Assembly (NCBI GenBank): GCA_029865665.1
Contig: JARXAV010000295.1
Span: forward strand, 1-8,364
Source of the DNA: Flectobacillus sp.
Lineage (GTDB): Bacteria > Bacteroidota > Bacteroidia > Cytophagales > Spirosomataceae
Direction: 5' to 3'
DNA: 8,364 bases
In this document: in pieces, positions 1 to 6,746 of the stretch
How the letters are laid out: every line of letters begins with the position of its first letter
How positions within the stretch are numbered: the stretch's first letter is position 1
Notes under the pieces: model-generated
Told to the model about the DNA's origin: nothing
Database searches by the model: none
What the model saw: the letters and a program-made list of their open reading frames with translations, nothing else
Made by a program: the position numbers and the translations under genes

Positions 1-2237
1 GAAGCATCAATACCAATGTTTGATGTTTCTGCAGTTTCCCATCTTGCATCAGCATTACCAATACGGCTTCTGTAGAAACCTTCCGCAACAGCATTGTTTG
101 AACCACTGATGTCATAAGCCGCAGTACCAATACTAGATGAATATAAACTGTATTGATTGTTAGGATCTACGTTATTTGAGTTACCCATTTGTCCCCAACC
201 AGCTCTTACTTTCAAGTCGTTGATAAAGGTAACACTTTTCATGAAATCTTCTGAAGATAGTCTCCAAGCAGCAGAGAATGCAGGGAATGTACCATAACGG
301 CTATTAGCACCAAAACGAGAAGAACCATCACGACGTAACACAGCAGTTAAGAAATAACGGCTATTGTATGAGTATTGAGCTTGTCCAAAAAGCGAATAGA
401 AGTTTACACCACTAAACAATCCTCCTGAGACATTTCTACCTGAAGAGATAGTTGATAAACTCAAATAATCAAGACTTGTTGTAAATGGATCTTGTCCAAA
501 GCCTTGTATAAATCTACCTGCACCTGTGTTCAATGATTCAATACCTGCTAATGCGTCGATTGAGTGAACGCCAAATTTCTTTTTATAGTTTACTTGGTTG
601 GTCCAAATCCAGTTATAGTCATACGCACTACCTTCTCTCAAGGCATTTTTACCAGCTACTGGCTCAGAGTTACCATGATCTACGAAAGTATAATCTTGGT
701 ATGTACCAAAGTTAACACCACCGCCAAAACTTGTTTTGAAAGTCAATTCTGGTAATACATCATACTCAGCATATACGTTACCAAAACCACTCAATCCAAA
801 TACGTTATCATTAGAGTTTAATGTTAAGCCTTGAACTGGGTTACGAGCATTACTAAAACCACCCGCTGCAGAACCAGCATATCCACCAAATACATCATAT
901 ACTGGGATAATTGTTGGCATACGTTGAGCATCTAATAAATAACTCTCTTCTTGAGCAATACCAGCACCACCATTACCACCAGCTAAACCTTTTGTTTGAC
1001 GGTAAGTAAATTGTAAGTTCTCACCAATTCTCAATTTTTTCGTAAGGTCAAATTCTGAGTTAGCACGGAAGTCATAACGACGGAATTCGTTGAATTTCAA
1101 GATACCTGATTGCTCTTGAACACCTAAACCGAAGTAGAAACGACTTGCTTCTGTACCACCTGAAAAACCTAAATTATGTCTTGTGGTTGGAGCTGTACGT
1201 GTAATTTCCTTATACCAGTCTGTTCCTGACTTATTTGCTGCCATTACTAAATATAATGAACCAGCTAATGGGTTATTCTGATACTTCGCCTTTTCAGCAG
1301 CGATGTCGATAGAACCTACAATACCTTTACGGTTTGGTCCTGCCATTAAATAATCTGGAATTACTGGAGTTGCACCCGAACCGTATTGTACGTGTGAAGG
1401 AGTTTGTCCTGCATTTTTCATTGCAGCAAAATCCCAAGTAGCTTGGTCTTGTGGGCTCAACATTTTGATACCTGCACCTGGGTCAGTTACACCATACATA
1501 CCATCATACGTCACCTCTAAAGCACGAGCTTTTTTAGTTCCTTTTTTAGTAGTATAAACAATAACTCCTGATGCAGCTCTAGCACCATAGATAGAAGCAG
1601 CAGCAGCATCTTTCAATACCGTTGTTGACTCGATGTCATCTGGAGCTAAAAAGTCTGTGTTTTGTGTAGGAACACCATCTACAACATACAATGGGTTGTT
1701 ACCACCAAATGAACCGAAACCACGTACACGAACGATTGACGTTGTACCTGGCTGACCACTTGTAATTACAGTAACCCCTGAAACTTTACCTTGTAATTGT
1801 TGTTCGATGTTACCTGATGGAACTGCTGATAAATCTTTCGCTTTAACAGTCGAAATAGCAGCCGTTGATTCTTTTTTGTTACTGCTTGAGTAACCTGTTA
1901 CGATAACCTCATCTAATGCAGAGATGTCTTCATCTAATACTACGTTGACAACACTTTGTCCACCAACTTTCACTTCTTTGGTTTTGAAACCAACACCTGA
2001 TAATACTAATACATCAGCACCTGGCTTGATGTTCAATGCGAAATTACCTGTACCATCTGTACTTGTACCCGTACGAGTACCTTTTACTACTACACTAATC
2101 CCAGGAACCCCCTGGCTGTCAGCACCAACAACCTTACCTGTAACTCTTCTGTCTTGTGCGAACGACGATACGCTGTAAATTAACAACGCTGTAAGCACCA
2201 AGACGTGCTTAAAATAAAAATGTAATTTGTTTTTCAT
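1..2237 (-). CDS. SusC/RagA-family TonB-linked outer membrane protein, C-terminus cut by window edge
   Basis: This is the N-terminal 745 residues of a SusC-type TonB-dependent transporter, which in Bacteroidota imports glycans, peptides or other large nutrients across the outer membrane with a SusD-type lipoprotein lid. The start at 2237 gives MKNKLHFYFKHVLVL and a signal peptide ending SSFAQ (about residue 28). Residues 31-105 form a carboxypeptidase-regulatory-like beta-sandwich. A TonB-box-like segment (ALDEVIVTGY) lies near 107-116, and the plug spans about 115-235 with VRVRGFGS, PLYVVDGVP and the family signature LKDAAAASIYGARAASGVI (208-226). The rest is aromatic and glycine-rich barrel sequence, including RRDGSSRFG and NSRYFLTAVL. 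Family members usually have about 1,000-1,100 residues, so roughly 250-350 residues and any susD gene lie to the left. There is no STN domain, so no direct sign of anti-sigma signalling. The substrate cannot be assigned. The reading frame is intact throughout. Confidence 0.96.
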   Translation of the reverse strand, partial: MKNKLHFYFKHVLVLTALLIYSVSSFAQDRRVTGKVVGADSQGVPGISVVVKGTRTGTSTDGTGNFALNIKPGADVLVLSGVGFKTKEVKVGGQSVVNVVLDEDISALDEVIVTGYSSSNKKESTAAISTVKAKDLSAVPSGNIEQQLQGKVSGVTVITSGQPGTTSIVRVRGFGSFGGNNPLYVVDGVPTQNTDFLAPDDIESTTVLKDAAAASIYGARAASGVIVYTTKKGTKKARALEVTYDGMYGVTDPGAGIKMLSPQDQATWDFAAMKNAGQTPSHVQYGSGATPVIPDYLMAGPNRKGIVGSIDIAAEKAKYQNNPLAGSLYLVMAANKSGTDWYKEITRTAPTTRHNLGFSGGTEASRFYFGLGVQEQSGILKFNEFRRYDFRANSEFDLTKKLRIGENLQFTYRQTKGLAGGNGGAGIAQEESYLLDAQRMPTIIPVYDVFGGYAGSAAGGFSNARNPVQGLTLNSNDNVFGLSGFGNVYAEYDVLPELTFKTSFGGGVNFGTYQDYTFVDHGNSEPVAGKNALREGSAYDYNWIWTNQVNYKKKFGVHSIDALAGIESLNTGAGRFIQGFGQDPFTTSLDYLSLSTISSGRNVSGGLFSGVNFYSLFGQAQYSYNSRYFLTAVLRRDGSSRFGANSRYGTFPAFSAAWRLSSEDFMKSVTFINDLKVRAGWGQMGNSNNVDPNNQYSLYSSSIGTAAYDISGSNNAVAEGFYRSRIGNADARWETAETSNIGIDA

Positions 2238-2569
2238 AGAATTTGCTTTTTGGATAATAAATGAAACAAAAAATGTTTGAGTAAATGGACGTTTTTCCTT
2301 ACATAATAGCCTCCTTTCTGTGCATTTTTTGGTACTAAAAAAAATGTAAATTGAAATTTATTAAATTATTGTATCAAAATGATTCATTATCAATAAACCC
2401 TAATTTCACGGTTTAATCTAACTCCAGCCTTGTCAATGAGCGTTTTAAGCGAGAACGTATAAAATAAATACAATTAAAGACCTGTTACATACTGTTCTGT
2501 GTAGTAAAATTGACCATAAAATATATTCCATGCAAATTTTTCACGTTTTTTTTATAGATTTTTTTTAAC

Positions 2570-2585
2570 GTATCGAATTGGATAC
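2570..2585. promoter_or_regulatory. Operator-like dyad GTATC-GAATTG-GATAC
   Basis: GTATC (2570-2574) and GATAC (2581-2585) are exact inverted repeats. The spacer GAATTG contains the self-complementary AATT core, so the 16-bp site is symmetric except for one pair. It lies directly downstream of a T-rich tract, about 330 bases upstream of the SusC-like start. The size and symmetry fit a dimeric regulator site, but no factor can be named and a chance dyad is possible in AT-rich DNA. Confidence 0.3.
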
Positions 2586-2793
2586 TATTGCAACAAAAAA
2601 ACTATACCAATTTAGTAACAACTATTTATTAATGCCTTGAATGGCTAATAAAACCATTTTAGAAACGTAGGACATACTTTTTTTCTATACATTCTAGGGA
2701 GAAGTTAATCGTCATAGTGCATTTAGAGTCATTCAAGATGCTATTACAAATCTACGAGCAATTACACAAAAGCACTAGTACTATTTTATCACT

Positions 2794-2840
2794 TTATAAT
2801 ACAAATGGAACTGACCTCAAATAAGCTTATTATAATACAA
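2794..2840. repeat. Direct repeat of TTATAATACAA with a 12-bp palindrome between the copies
   Basis: TTATAATACAA occurs at 2794-2804 and again at 2830-2840, a 36-base period. The perfect palindrome AATAAGCTTATT (2820-2831) sits between them and touches the second copy. The arrangement could be a binding-site pair in the divergent intergenic region. Because the words are A/T-rich, coincidence is a real alternative, and no factor is assigned. Confidence 0.35.
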
Positions 2841-2972
2841 TATCTTGCAATAAATGTACGATTCGAAGCTAAAGTTTGTAATAGTTAAATTTCAACTTTG
2901 AATAATACATTACTAACCATAAGCTATTATACGGGTATATTTCGTGCTAAAATCAAACATATAATTCCTATA

Positions 2973-3007
2973 TTGTAGAAAAAAACGTATCTTATGACTT
3001 AATTTTG
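2973..3007 (+). promoter_or_regulatory. Candidate Bacteroidota-type promoter for the GntR gene
   Basis: TAATTTTG at 3000-3007 matches the Bacteroidota -7 consensus TAnnTTTG exactly. The nearest upstream TTG is at 2973-2975, 24 bases away, one longer than the usual 17-23 base spacing reported for Flavobacterium-type promoters. Transcription would start about 135 bases before the GntR start codon, placing the repeat cluster at 3069-3120 inside the 5' leader, where a bound regulator could block elongation. This is a candidate only. Confidence 0.35.
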
Positions 3008-3068
3008 TCAGACTATTGAAATAATCTGATTGTGTTCATTAACCATAATATTCAATATAAAGTCGATA

Positions 3069-3120
3069 ACACTGAATAGCTATTCGTGTAAAAATGTAGC
3101 TATCCATGGCTATCCTTGGA
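3069..3120. promoter_or_regulatory. Operator-like cluster: phased GCTATYC repeats and two dyads upstream of the GntR gene
   Basis: The motif GCTATYC occurs three times in the same orientation, starting at 3079, 3099 and 3109, so the copies are spaced 20 and 10 bases apart, about two and one helical turns. The first copy is part of the perfect palindrome GAATAGCTATTC (3074-3085), flanked by ACAC (3069-3072) and GTGT (3086-3089) that extend the dyad with one unpaired T. The last copy is inside a second dyad, TCCATGG-CTAT-CCTTGGA (3103-3120), with one mismatch in seven-base arms. The cluster ends 28 bases before the GntR start. Autoregulation by that dimeric protein is the natural inference, but it could also act as an RNA structure. 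Confidence 0.55.
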
Positions 3121-3148
3121 CAATATATAATTCATTACCTAAAAATTC

Positions 3149-4168
3149 ATGAGTCAATACCCTTTACAAATTGAGCCTAATGCTCAAAAACCCAAATATC
3201 AACAATTGATTGATGATATTATTCATAAAATCCAAGCAGGCGAATTGAAGCGTGGAGATAAGTTACCAACCATCAATGAAATCACTACTTCGTTGGGCGT
3301 AGCTCGTATGACGATTATCAGAGCTTATGAGGAGTTGAGAGAAAGGGGTATTGTTGCTGCCCAGCATGGAAAGGGATATTATGTGGCATCGACGGATATT
3401 CAAACACAGATTAACGTGTTTGTCCTGTTTGATGCAATGAACTCATATAAAGAGATTTTATTCCAAGCATTACGAGAATCACTCGGAGAAAATGTTACCA
3501 TCAATCTATTTTTTCATTACCACGACGTAAAAGTTTTCGAAAACGTTATTGTCAATAACTTAGGCAATTATAATTTCTACATTATCATTCCACACTTCAA
3601 TATTGATGTTTCTGACATTGTACGCTTAATTCCGAACGATAAACTATTAATTCTCGATATAGATGTTGAAAATCTAGGAGAAAACTATGCCGTGTTACAT
3701 CAAAATTTTGAGGAGAATATTTACAGTGGACTAACAGAGGCATTACCATTGTTGAAAAAATATAAAACACTTACCATATTTTTAAGTAAAAATCAGTTCC
3801 AATACACTCCGAAGGCTTTAATCAAGGGATTCAAACATTTTTGTCAAGACGTTAGCATTGAATTCTCAATTATTGACAACCTTGATGTGGATGTCATTCA
3901 GAAAAATCATGCCTACCTACTTTTCTTAGAAAATGACATTATTCGATTTATCAATTATGCGAATAAAAACGGATTACGACTAGGAAAGGACATTGGCTTG
4001 CTGTCCTATGATGATACACCCATTAAAGAGATTTTAGCAGAAGGAGGAATCACCACCATTTCGAATGATTTCTCGTTAATGGGAAAAATGGCAGGGAGAA
4101 TGGTTCACAATCGTCAAAAAGGGAAAGTAGCAGCTCCTTCTTCCTTAATTATTAGAGGGTCTCTTTAA
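3149..4168 (+). CDS. GntR-family transcriptional regulator with LacI-like effector-binding domain
   Basis: A 339-residue cytoplasmic transcription factor. Residues about 8-80 form a GntR winged helix: KYQQLIDDIIHKIQAGEL, then GDKLPTINEITTSLGVARMT (recognition helix region), AYEELRERGIV and the wing AAQHGKGYYVAS. Residues about 87-339 resemble the LacI/periplasmic-binding-protein fold, most clearly at the end: DIGLLSYDDTPIKEILAEGG, ITTISNDFSLMGKMAGRMV and a final LIIRGSL, the usual close of LacI-type effector domains. It therefore probably binds a sugar or other small ligand and acts as a dimer. The ATG at 3149 has A-rich upstream sequence and no Shine-Dalgarno motif, normal for this phylum. 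It is divergent from the SusC-like gene, which suggests control of that transporter, though the 911-base gap weakens the link. The upstream repeat cluster suggests autoregulation. No terminator is seen in the 88 bases before the next gene. Confidence 0.93.
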   Translation: MSQYPLQIEPNAQKPKYQQLIDDIIHKIQAGELKRGDKLPTINEITTSLGVARMTIIRAYEELRERGIVAAQHGKGYYVASTDIQTQINVFVLFDAMNSYKEILFQALRESLGENVTINLFFHYHDVKVFENVIVNNLGNYNFYIIIPHFNIDVSDIVRLIPNDKLLILDIDVENLGENYAVLHQNFEENIYSGLTEALPLLKKYKTLTIFLSKNQFQYTPKALIKGFKHFCQDVSIEFSIIDNLDVDVIQKNHAYLLFLENDIIRFINYANKNGLRLGKDIGLLSYDDTPIKEILAEGGITTISNDFSLMGKMAGRMVHNRQKGKVAAPSSLIIRGSL

Positions 4169-4202
4169 TATTAAACGAGGTATTCGAAACCATTTTGTCA
4201 AT

Positions 4203-4231
4203 TTTGGAGTATATGTGATAGTGTATCTTTC
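4203..4231 (+). promoter_or_regulatory. Candidate promoter for the dienelactone hydrolase-family gene
   Basis: TTTG at 4203-4206 is followed after 17 bases by TATCTTTC at 4224-4231, one mismatch from the Bacteroidota TAnnTTTG element. It lies 25 bases before the chosen ATG at 4257, which would give a short leader. If real, it also argues against the upstream GTG at 4215 as the start. Read-through from the GntR gene remains possible because no terminator separates them. Confidence 0.35.
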
Positions 4232-4256
4232 ATTTTTACAAAATCAAACTTATCAA

Positions 4257-5105
4257 ATGAAACGTTTATCCCTTCTTATTGCACTCTTAGTTTCTTCGTA
4301 TGTTGGGTATAGCCAAAGCTGCTGCGGTGTAGGCAAAGCGGATTGCCGCCCCGACGATATGCAATTAATGGCATCAACTAAAGAATTTCAAAGTGCCCAT
4401 ATAGCTCCATTGCCATACACACACGTAAGCATGTTTGGAGGAAAAATGATTAGCTTTGAGACACCTGACGGACAAAAAGCAAACGCTTATATCATTAGAG
4501 CAATTAAACCTACCAACAAATATTTATTTGTTTTCCAAGAATGGTGGGGCTTAAATGACCATATCAAGAAACAGGCTGAAGTATTTTATAAAGATTTAGA
4601 AAGTGTCAATGTAATTGCCCTAGATATGTACGACGGCAAAATTGCAACGTCGCCAGATTCAGCAGGAAAATACATGAGTACAGCAAACCCTATTCGTTTA
4701 CAATCAATTATTCAAGGAGCATTGAGTTTTGTTGGACCAAAAGCAAAAATCGCCTCAGTAGGTTGGTGTTTTGGCGGTGGTTTATCCCTAAAATCGGCTT
4801 TATTGGAAGGCAAACAAGCAGTTGGTTGTGTGATGTATTATGGAATGCCAGAAAAGGATGTTGCTAAATTAGCCACTTTAAAATGTGATGTTTTAGGACT
4901 TTTCGCTTCAAGAGAAAAATGGATTTCTACCGCTGTAGTAAACGAATTTGAAGCGAATATGAAAACGGCTAAAAAGAAACTAACGGTAAAAAACTTTGAT
5001 GCGGAACACGCTTTTGCAAACCCGTCAAATCCAAATTTTGATAAAGCCGCAACTGACGAAGCTTATCAATTGGCAATTACCTACTTAAAAGCAAAGTTGA
5101 AATAA
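4257..5105 (+). CDS. Exported dienelactone hydrolase-family alpha/beta hydrolase
   Basis: A 282-residue protein with a signal peptide (MKRLSLLIALLVSSYVGYSQ) followed by a Cys-rich mature start, SCCGVGKADC. The rest matches the dienelactone hydrolase fold: FQEWWGLNDHI with Glu95 at the position of the active-site Glu, GWCFGGG with nucleophile Cys171, and AEHAFANPSNP with His251. The acid position holds Glu220 (FASREKW) where classical enzymes have Asp. The spacings Cys-49-acid-31-His closely fit the 48 and 31 of Pseudomonas dienelactone hydrolase. Catalysis on an ester or lactone is likely; the substrate is unknown and chlorocatechol degradation should not be assumed. Location is periplasmic or extracellular. 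A GTG at 4215 would add 14 residues in front of the signal peptide and is less plausible. The N-terminal Cys is not in a convincing lipobox (YSQSC). The gene follows the GntR gene by 88 bases and ends at a strong terminator. Confidence 0.92.
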   Translation: MKRLSLLIALLVSSYVGYSQSCCGVGKADCRPDDMQLMASTKEFQSAHIAPLPYTHVSMFGGKMISFETPDGQKANAYIIRAIKPTNKYLFVFQEWWGLNDHIKKQAEVFYKDLESVNVIALDMYDGKIATSPDSAGKYMSTANPIRLQSIIQGALSFVGPKAKIASVGWCFGGGLSLKSALLEGKQAVGCVMYYGMPEKDVAKLATLKCDVLGLFASREKWISTAVVNEFEANMKTAKKKLTVKNFDAEHAFANPSNPNFDKAATDEAYQLAITYLKAKLK

Positions 5106-5132
5106 ATACTCGTTTATTCTAGTATAAATCAG

Positions 5133-5162
5133 CCCGATAGCCATTCCAGCTATCGGGTTTTT
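5133..5162 (+). terminator. Intrinsic terminator after the hydrolase gene
   Basis: CCCGATAGC (5133-5141) pairs perfectly with GCTATCGGG (5149-5157) around a 7-base loop, followed by TTTTT (5158-5162) and another T-run at 5165-5169. It lies 28 bases after the hydrolase stop codon, so it ends that transcript and separates it from the small gene that follows. Confidence 0.88.
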
Positions 5163-5294
5163 AGTTTTTAGGATATTCCAAGCAGAAACCTTTTCGATTG
5201 TCAACTTTTTGAAAACTTCTTACAATACCATTTTGAAGTTAATTTCGTTATTTTGTATGAGTTCATACGTATTCATAGAACAAACTCCCATACC

Positions 5295-5489
5295 ATGAAA
5301 AACATACTTCTTTTCACTTTGTTATTGAGTTCTGTATTGGTTGAAGCAAGCCCATCCGATGCAGTGTACAATTCGACCATGACGATAAAAGTGGCAAAAA
5401 CAGAAAAAACTATGTACCGAAAACGCAGAAAAAAAGGCTTTTTCTGGAAATTATTTCATAAAAATGACTGCGGGTGTCCCAAGCATTAA
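5295..5489 (+). CDS. Small exported basic protein with C-terminal CGCPKH, function unknown
   Basis: A 64-residue protein not assigned to any named family. The ATG at 5295 opens directly on a signal peptide (MKNILLFTLLLSSVLVEA), with predicted cleavage after Ala18. An in-frame TTG at 5253 would add a polar 14-residue extension and is rejected. The mature part of about 46 residues has a Thr/Lys-rich linker, then a strongly basic and aromatic block, YRKRRKKGFFWKLFHKND (41-58), and ends CGCPKH with Cys59 and Cys61. The two cysteines could form a redox pair, bind metal or cross-link. The basic aromatic patch could contact membrane, lipopolysaccharide or nucleic acid. These roles are inference from composition. 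The gene stands alone between the terminator at 5133-5162 and the AraC gene. The signal peptide joined to a non-random tail supports a real gene despite its size. Confidence 0.7.
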   Translation: MKNILLFTLLLSSVLVEASPSDAVYNSTMTIKVAKTEKTMYRKRRKKGFFWKLFHKNDCGCPKH

Positions 5490-5546
5490 AAAGCGGTAAA
5501 ATTTTTGTAAAGCATTTAATGTCAGTTTGCTGATAATTGTGCATTT

Positions 5547-5641
5547 TTACTGACTATTTAATATTCCCAATTTTCTACGGTACAACTTCTATTTCATTTA
5601 CATGAAATGAGTGCGTCGCATGTCCTAAAATTAGTCAGTAA
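5547..5641. promoter_or_regulatory. Paired inverted sites TTACTGACTA ... TAGTCAGTAA before the AraC gene
   Basis: TTACTGACTA (5547-5556) and its exact inverse TAGTCAGTAA (5632-5641) flank the AraC upstream region. Their centres are 85 bases apart, about eight helical turns. The match extends as CATnnTTACTGACTA on both arms, and on the right arm the CAT is the complement of the AraC ATG at 5644. Between them lies a second perfect dyad, ATTTCAT-TTAC-ATGAAAT (5591-5608). This suggests autoregulation by the AraC protein, for example by looping, but binding is not shown by sequence alone. No convincing TAnnTTTG promoter is seen here. Confidence 0.45.
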
Positions 5642-5643
5642 TT

Positions 5644-6513
5644 ATGATGCTTTCCAAAGAACAAAATGCTTCTCCACCGAACACATCGTTTCTGTTTGAA
5701 AAAATCAGTCTTTCCTATTTTGATGCACCCTACCATTCGCATTCAGAATATGAGTTAACACTGATTTTGAAGAGCGAAGGAAAGCGTTTTGTAGGGAGTC
5801 ATGTCGCTAATTTTAGTGAAGGAGACCTTGTATTGGTGGGGCCAAATGTGCCACATTGTTGGAAAAACGATGGCATGGGCTTTGAAGATTCGTCACAAGC
5901 GGTAGTCATACAATTCAAGCCTTCGTTTTTAGGCTATGATTTTCTGGGTTTACCAGAACTAAAACCAGTTCGTTTACTGTTAGAAAAAGCTAAAACTGGG
6001 ATTCAGATACACTCAAGTATTCGACAACGAGTAGCAAAGGAAATTATTTTTTTGACCAATGTGCCTCCGATTCAGAAGTTATTAGGTTTAATTGATATTC
6101 TGAATACCATTGCGACTTCTGGTGAATACACGGCTATTGAAAGTCAACTAACAATCCAGGAATTACCGAAGGCTGATCTTGATAAAATAACAAAAATCTA
6201 TGCCTACGTGGTATCGAATTATACACAAGAGGTACATTTAGATACGGTTGCTTACTTGGCAAGTATGACAGAAACGGCCTTTTGTAGGTATTTTAAACGG
6301 ATTACGGGCAAAACATTTTTGGATTTGGTCACAGAGTTCCGCATAAGCCATGCTTGCGACCTACTGATTAATAGCGATAAGCAGGTAGCAGAAGTATGTT
6401 TTGAAAGTGGCTTTGGTAATATATCGCACTTTAACAAACAATTCAAAACAGTTACAGGATATAGTCCCCTTCATTATAAGAAAAAACAGTTAAATTATAG
6501 TAGTACTGTCTAA
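5644..6513 (+). CDS. AraC-family transcriptional regulator with N-terminal cupin domain
   Basis: A 289-residue one-component regulator of usual family length. The N-terminal cupin-like sensing domain (about 18-95) shows YHSHSEYELTLIL with His31 and His33, then FSEGDLVLVGPNVPHCW with Gly60-Asp61 and His71, typical of effector or metal-binding cupins in AraC proteins. The C-terminal AraC DNA-binding domain (about 183-283) contains a first helix-turn-helix (VHLDTVAYLASMTETAFCRY, 197-216), then the linker helix, and a second (QVAEVCFESGFGNISHFNKQ, 247-266), followed by the hallmark FKTVTGYSPLHYKK. ATG codons at 5644 and 5647 are adjacent, and either could serve. It is preceded by the TTACTGACTA inverted-repeat pair. 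No metabolic gene is directly joined to it, so its target and ligand are unknown. The neighbouring lipoprotein gene starts 233 bases downstream. Confidence 0.95.
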   Translation: MMLSKEQNASPPNTSFLFEKISLSYFDAPYHSHSEYELTLILKSEGKRFVGSHVANFSEGDLVLVGPNVPHCWKNDGMGFEDSSQAVVIQFKPSFLGYDFLGLPELKPVRLLLEKAKTGIQIHSSIRQRVAKEIIFLTNVPPIQKLLGLIDILNTIATSGEYTAIESQLTIQELPKADLDKITKIYAYVVSNYTQEVHLDTVAYLASMTETAFCRYFKRITGKTFLDLVTEFRISHACDLLINSDKQVAEVCFESGFGNISHFNKQFKTVTGYSPLHYKKKQLNYSSTV

Positions 6514-6515
6514 AT

Positions 6516-6540
6516 AAGGTAATAACCATTTAACCTTTTT
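6516..6540 (+). terminator. Weak possible terminator after the AraC gene
   Basis: AAGGT (6516-6520) can pair with ACCTT (6533-6537) ahead of a T-run (6536-6540), just after the AraC stop codon. The stem is only five base pairs with a 12-base loop, so this is a weak candidate. The rest of the gap up to 6746 shows no clear promoter; a ten-base word ATAAGGTAAT occurs at 6514-6523 and 6666-6675. Confidence 0.25.
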
Positions 6541-6746
6541 CATACTTGAAGAACAAAATATTTGTATAATTTTATCCAAATTTACGTCTAACACAAACAG
6601 GTACGTATCTTAAAGCTAGATAAATTAACATTTGTTGATTAAAATATTCAATTAAAGCGTACTTGATAAGGTAATTTGGGTAAACTTGCACCCGATTTTC
6701 ACACTTCGGAATTCGTGCTAGACTAACAAAAGGATGAACTAACATA

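Larger units (their letters stand above)
2238..3148. other. Long AT-rich non-coding region between divergent susC-like and GntR genes
   Basis: These 911 bases carry no credible gene. All frames are broken by frequent stops, and the longest readable piece noted is 26 codons (2698-2778) with no start or recognisable family. The region must hold the promoters of both divergent genes. Seen in it: A/T homopolymer tracts near 2336-2344 and 2545-2566, several dyads (listed separately), an 11-bp direct repeat, and a dense repeat cluster at 3069-3120 next to the GntR gene. On the minus strand two perfect TAnnTTTG elements occur (complement of 2747-2754 and 2954-2961). Neither has a TTG element at the usual 17-23 base spacing, and they lie more than 500 bases from the SusC start, so the SusC promoter is not identified. 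The length is unusual for the otherwise compact window. Confidence 0.85.

Noticed and set aside
533..755. Two short overlapping plus-strand open frames
   Set aside because: They are antisense to the intact SusC-like reading frame, show no family resemblance and use no plausible start context.
1590..1612. Run of GCA/GCT codons considered as a microsatellite
   Set aside because: It encodes the conserved Ala run in the SusC signature KDAAAASIYG and is constrained by protein sequence.
1924..2178. 84-codon plus-strand open frame rich in Thr and Pro
   Set aside because: It is the mirror of the Ser/Gly/Val-rich N-terminal SusC sequence on the opposite strand; composition is that of an antisense shadow.
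2698..2778. Open run of 26 codons reading GEVNRHSAFRVIQDAITNLR at its start, considered as a relic of a histidine kinase or transposase
   Set aside because: It is bounded by stops on both sides, has no start codon, and no flanking frame continues the resemblance. This length is expected by chance.
4215..4256. GTG-initiated 14-residue extension of the hydrolase
   Set aside because: It would put polar residues before an otherwise perfect signal peptide starting at 4257 and overlaps the candidate promoter.
4321..4350. Cysteines after the hydrolase signal peptide considered as a lipoprotein anchor
   Set aside because: The residues before the first Cys (YSQS) do not match a lipobox, and SQ is a usual signal peptidase I end in Bacteroidota.
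5253..5294. TTG-initiated 14-residue extension of the small exported protein
   Set aside because: TTG is a rare start and the extension would bury the signal peptide that begins at the ATG at 5295.
6252..6446. 64-codon minus-strand open frame
   Set aside because: It lies wholly inside the AraC DNA-binding domain, which is clearly coding on the plus strand.
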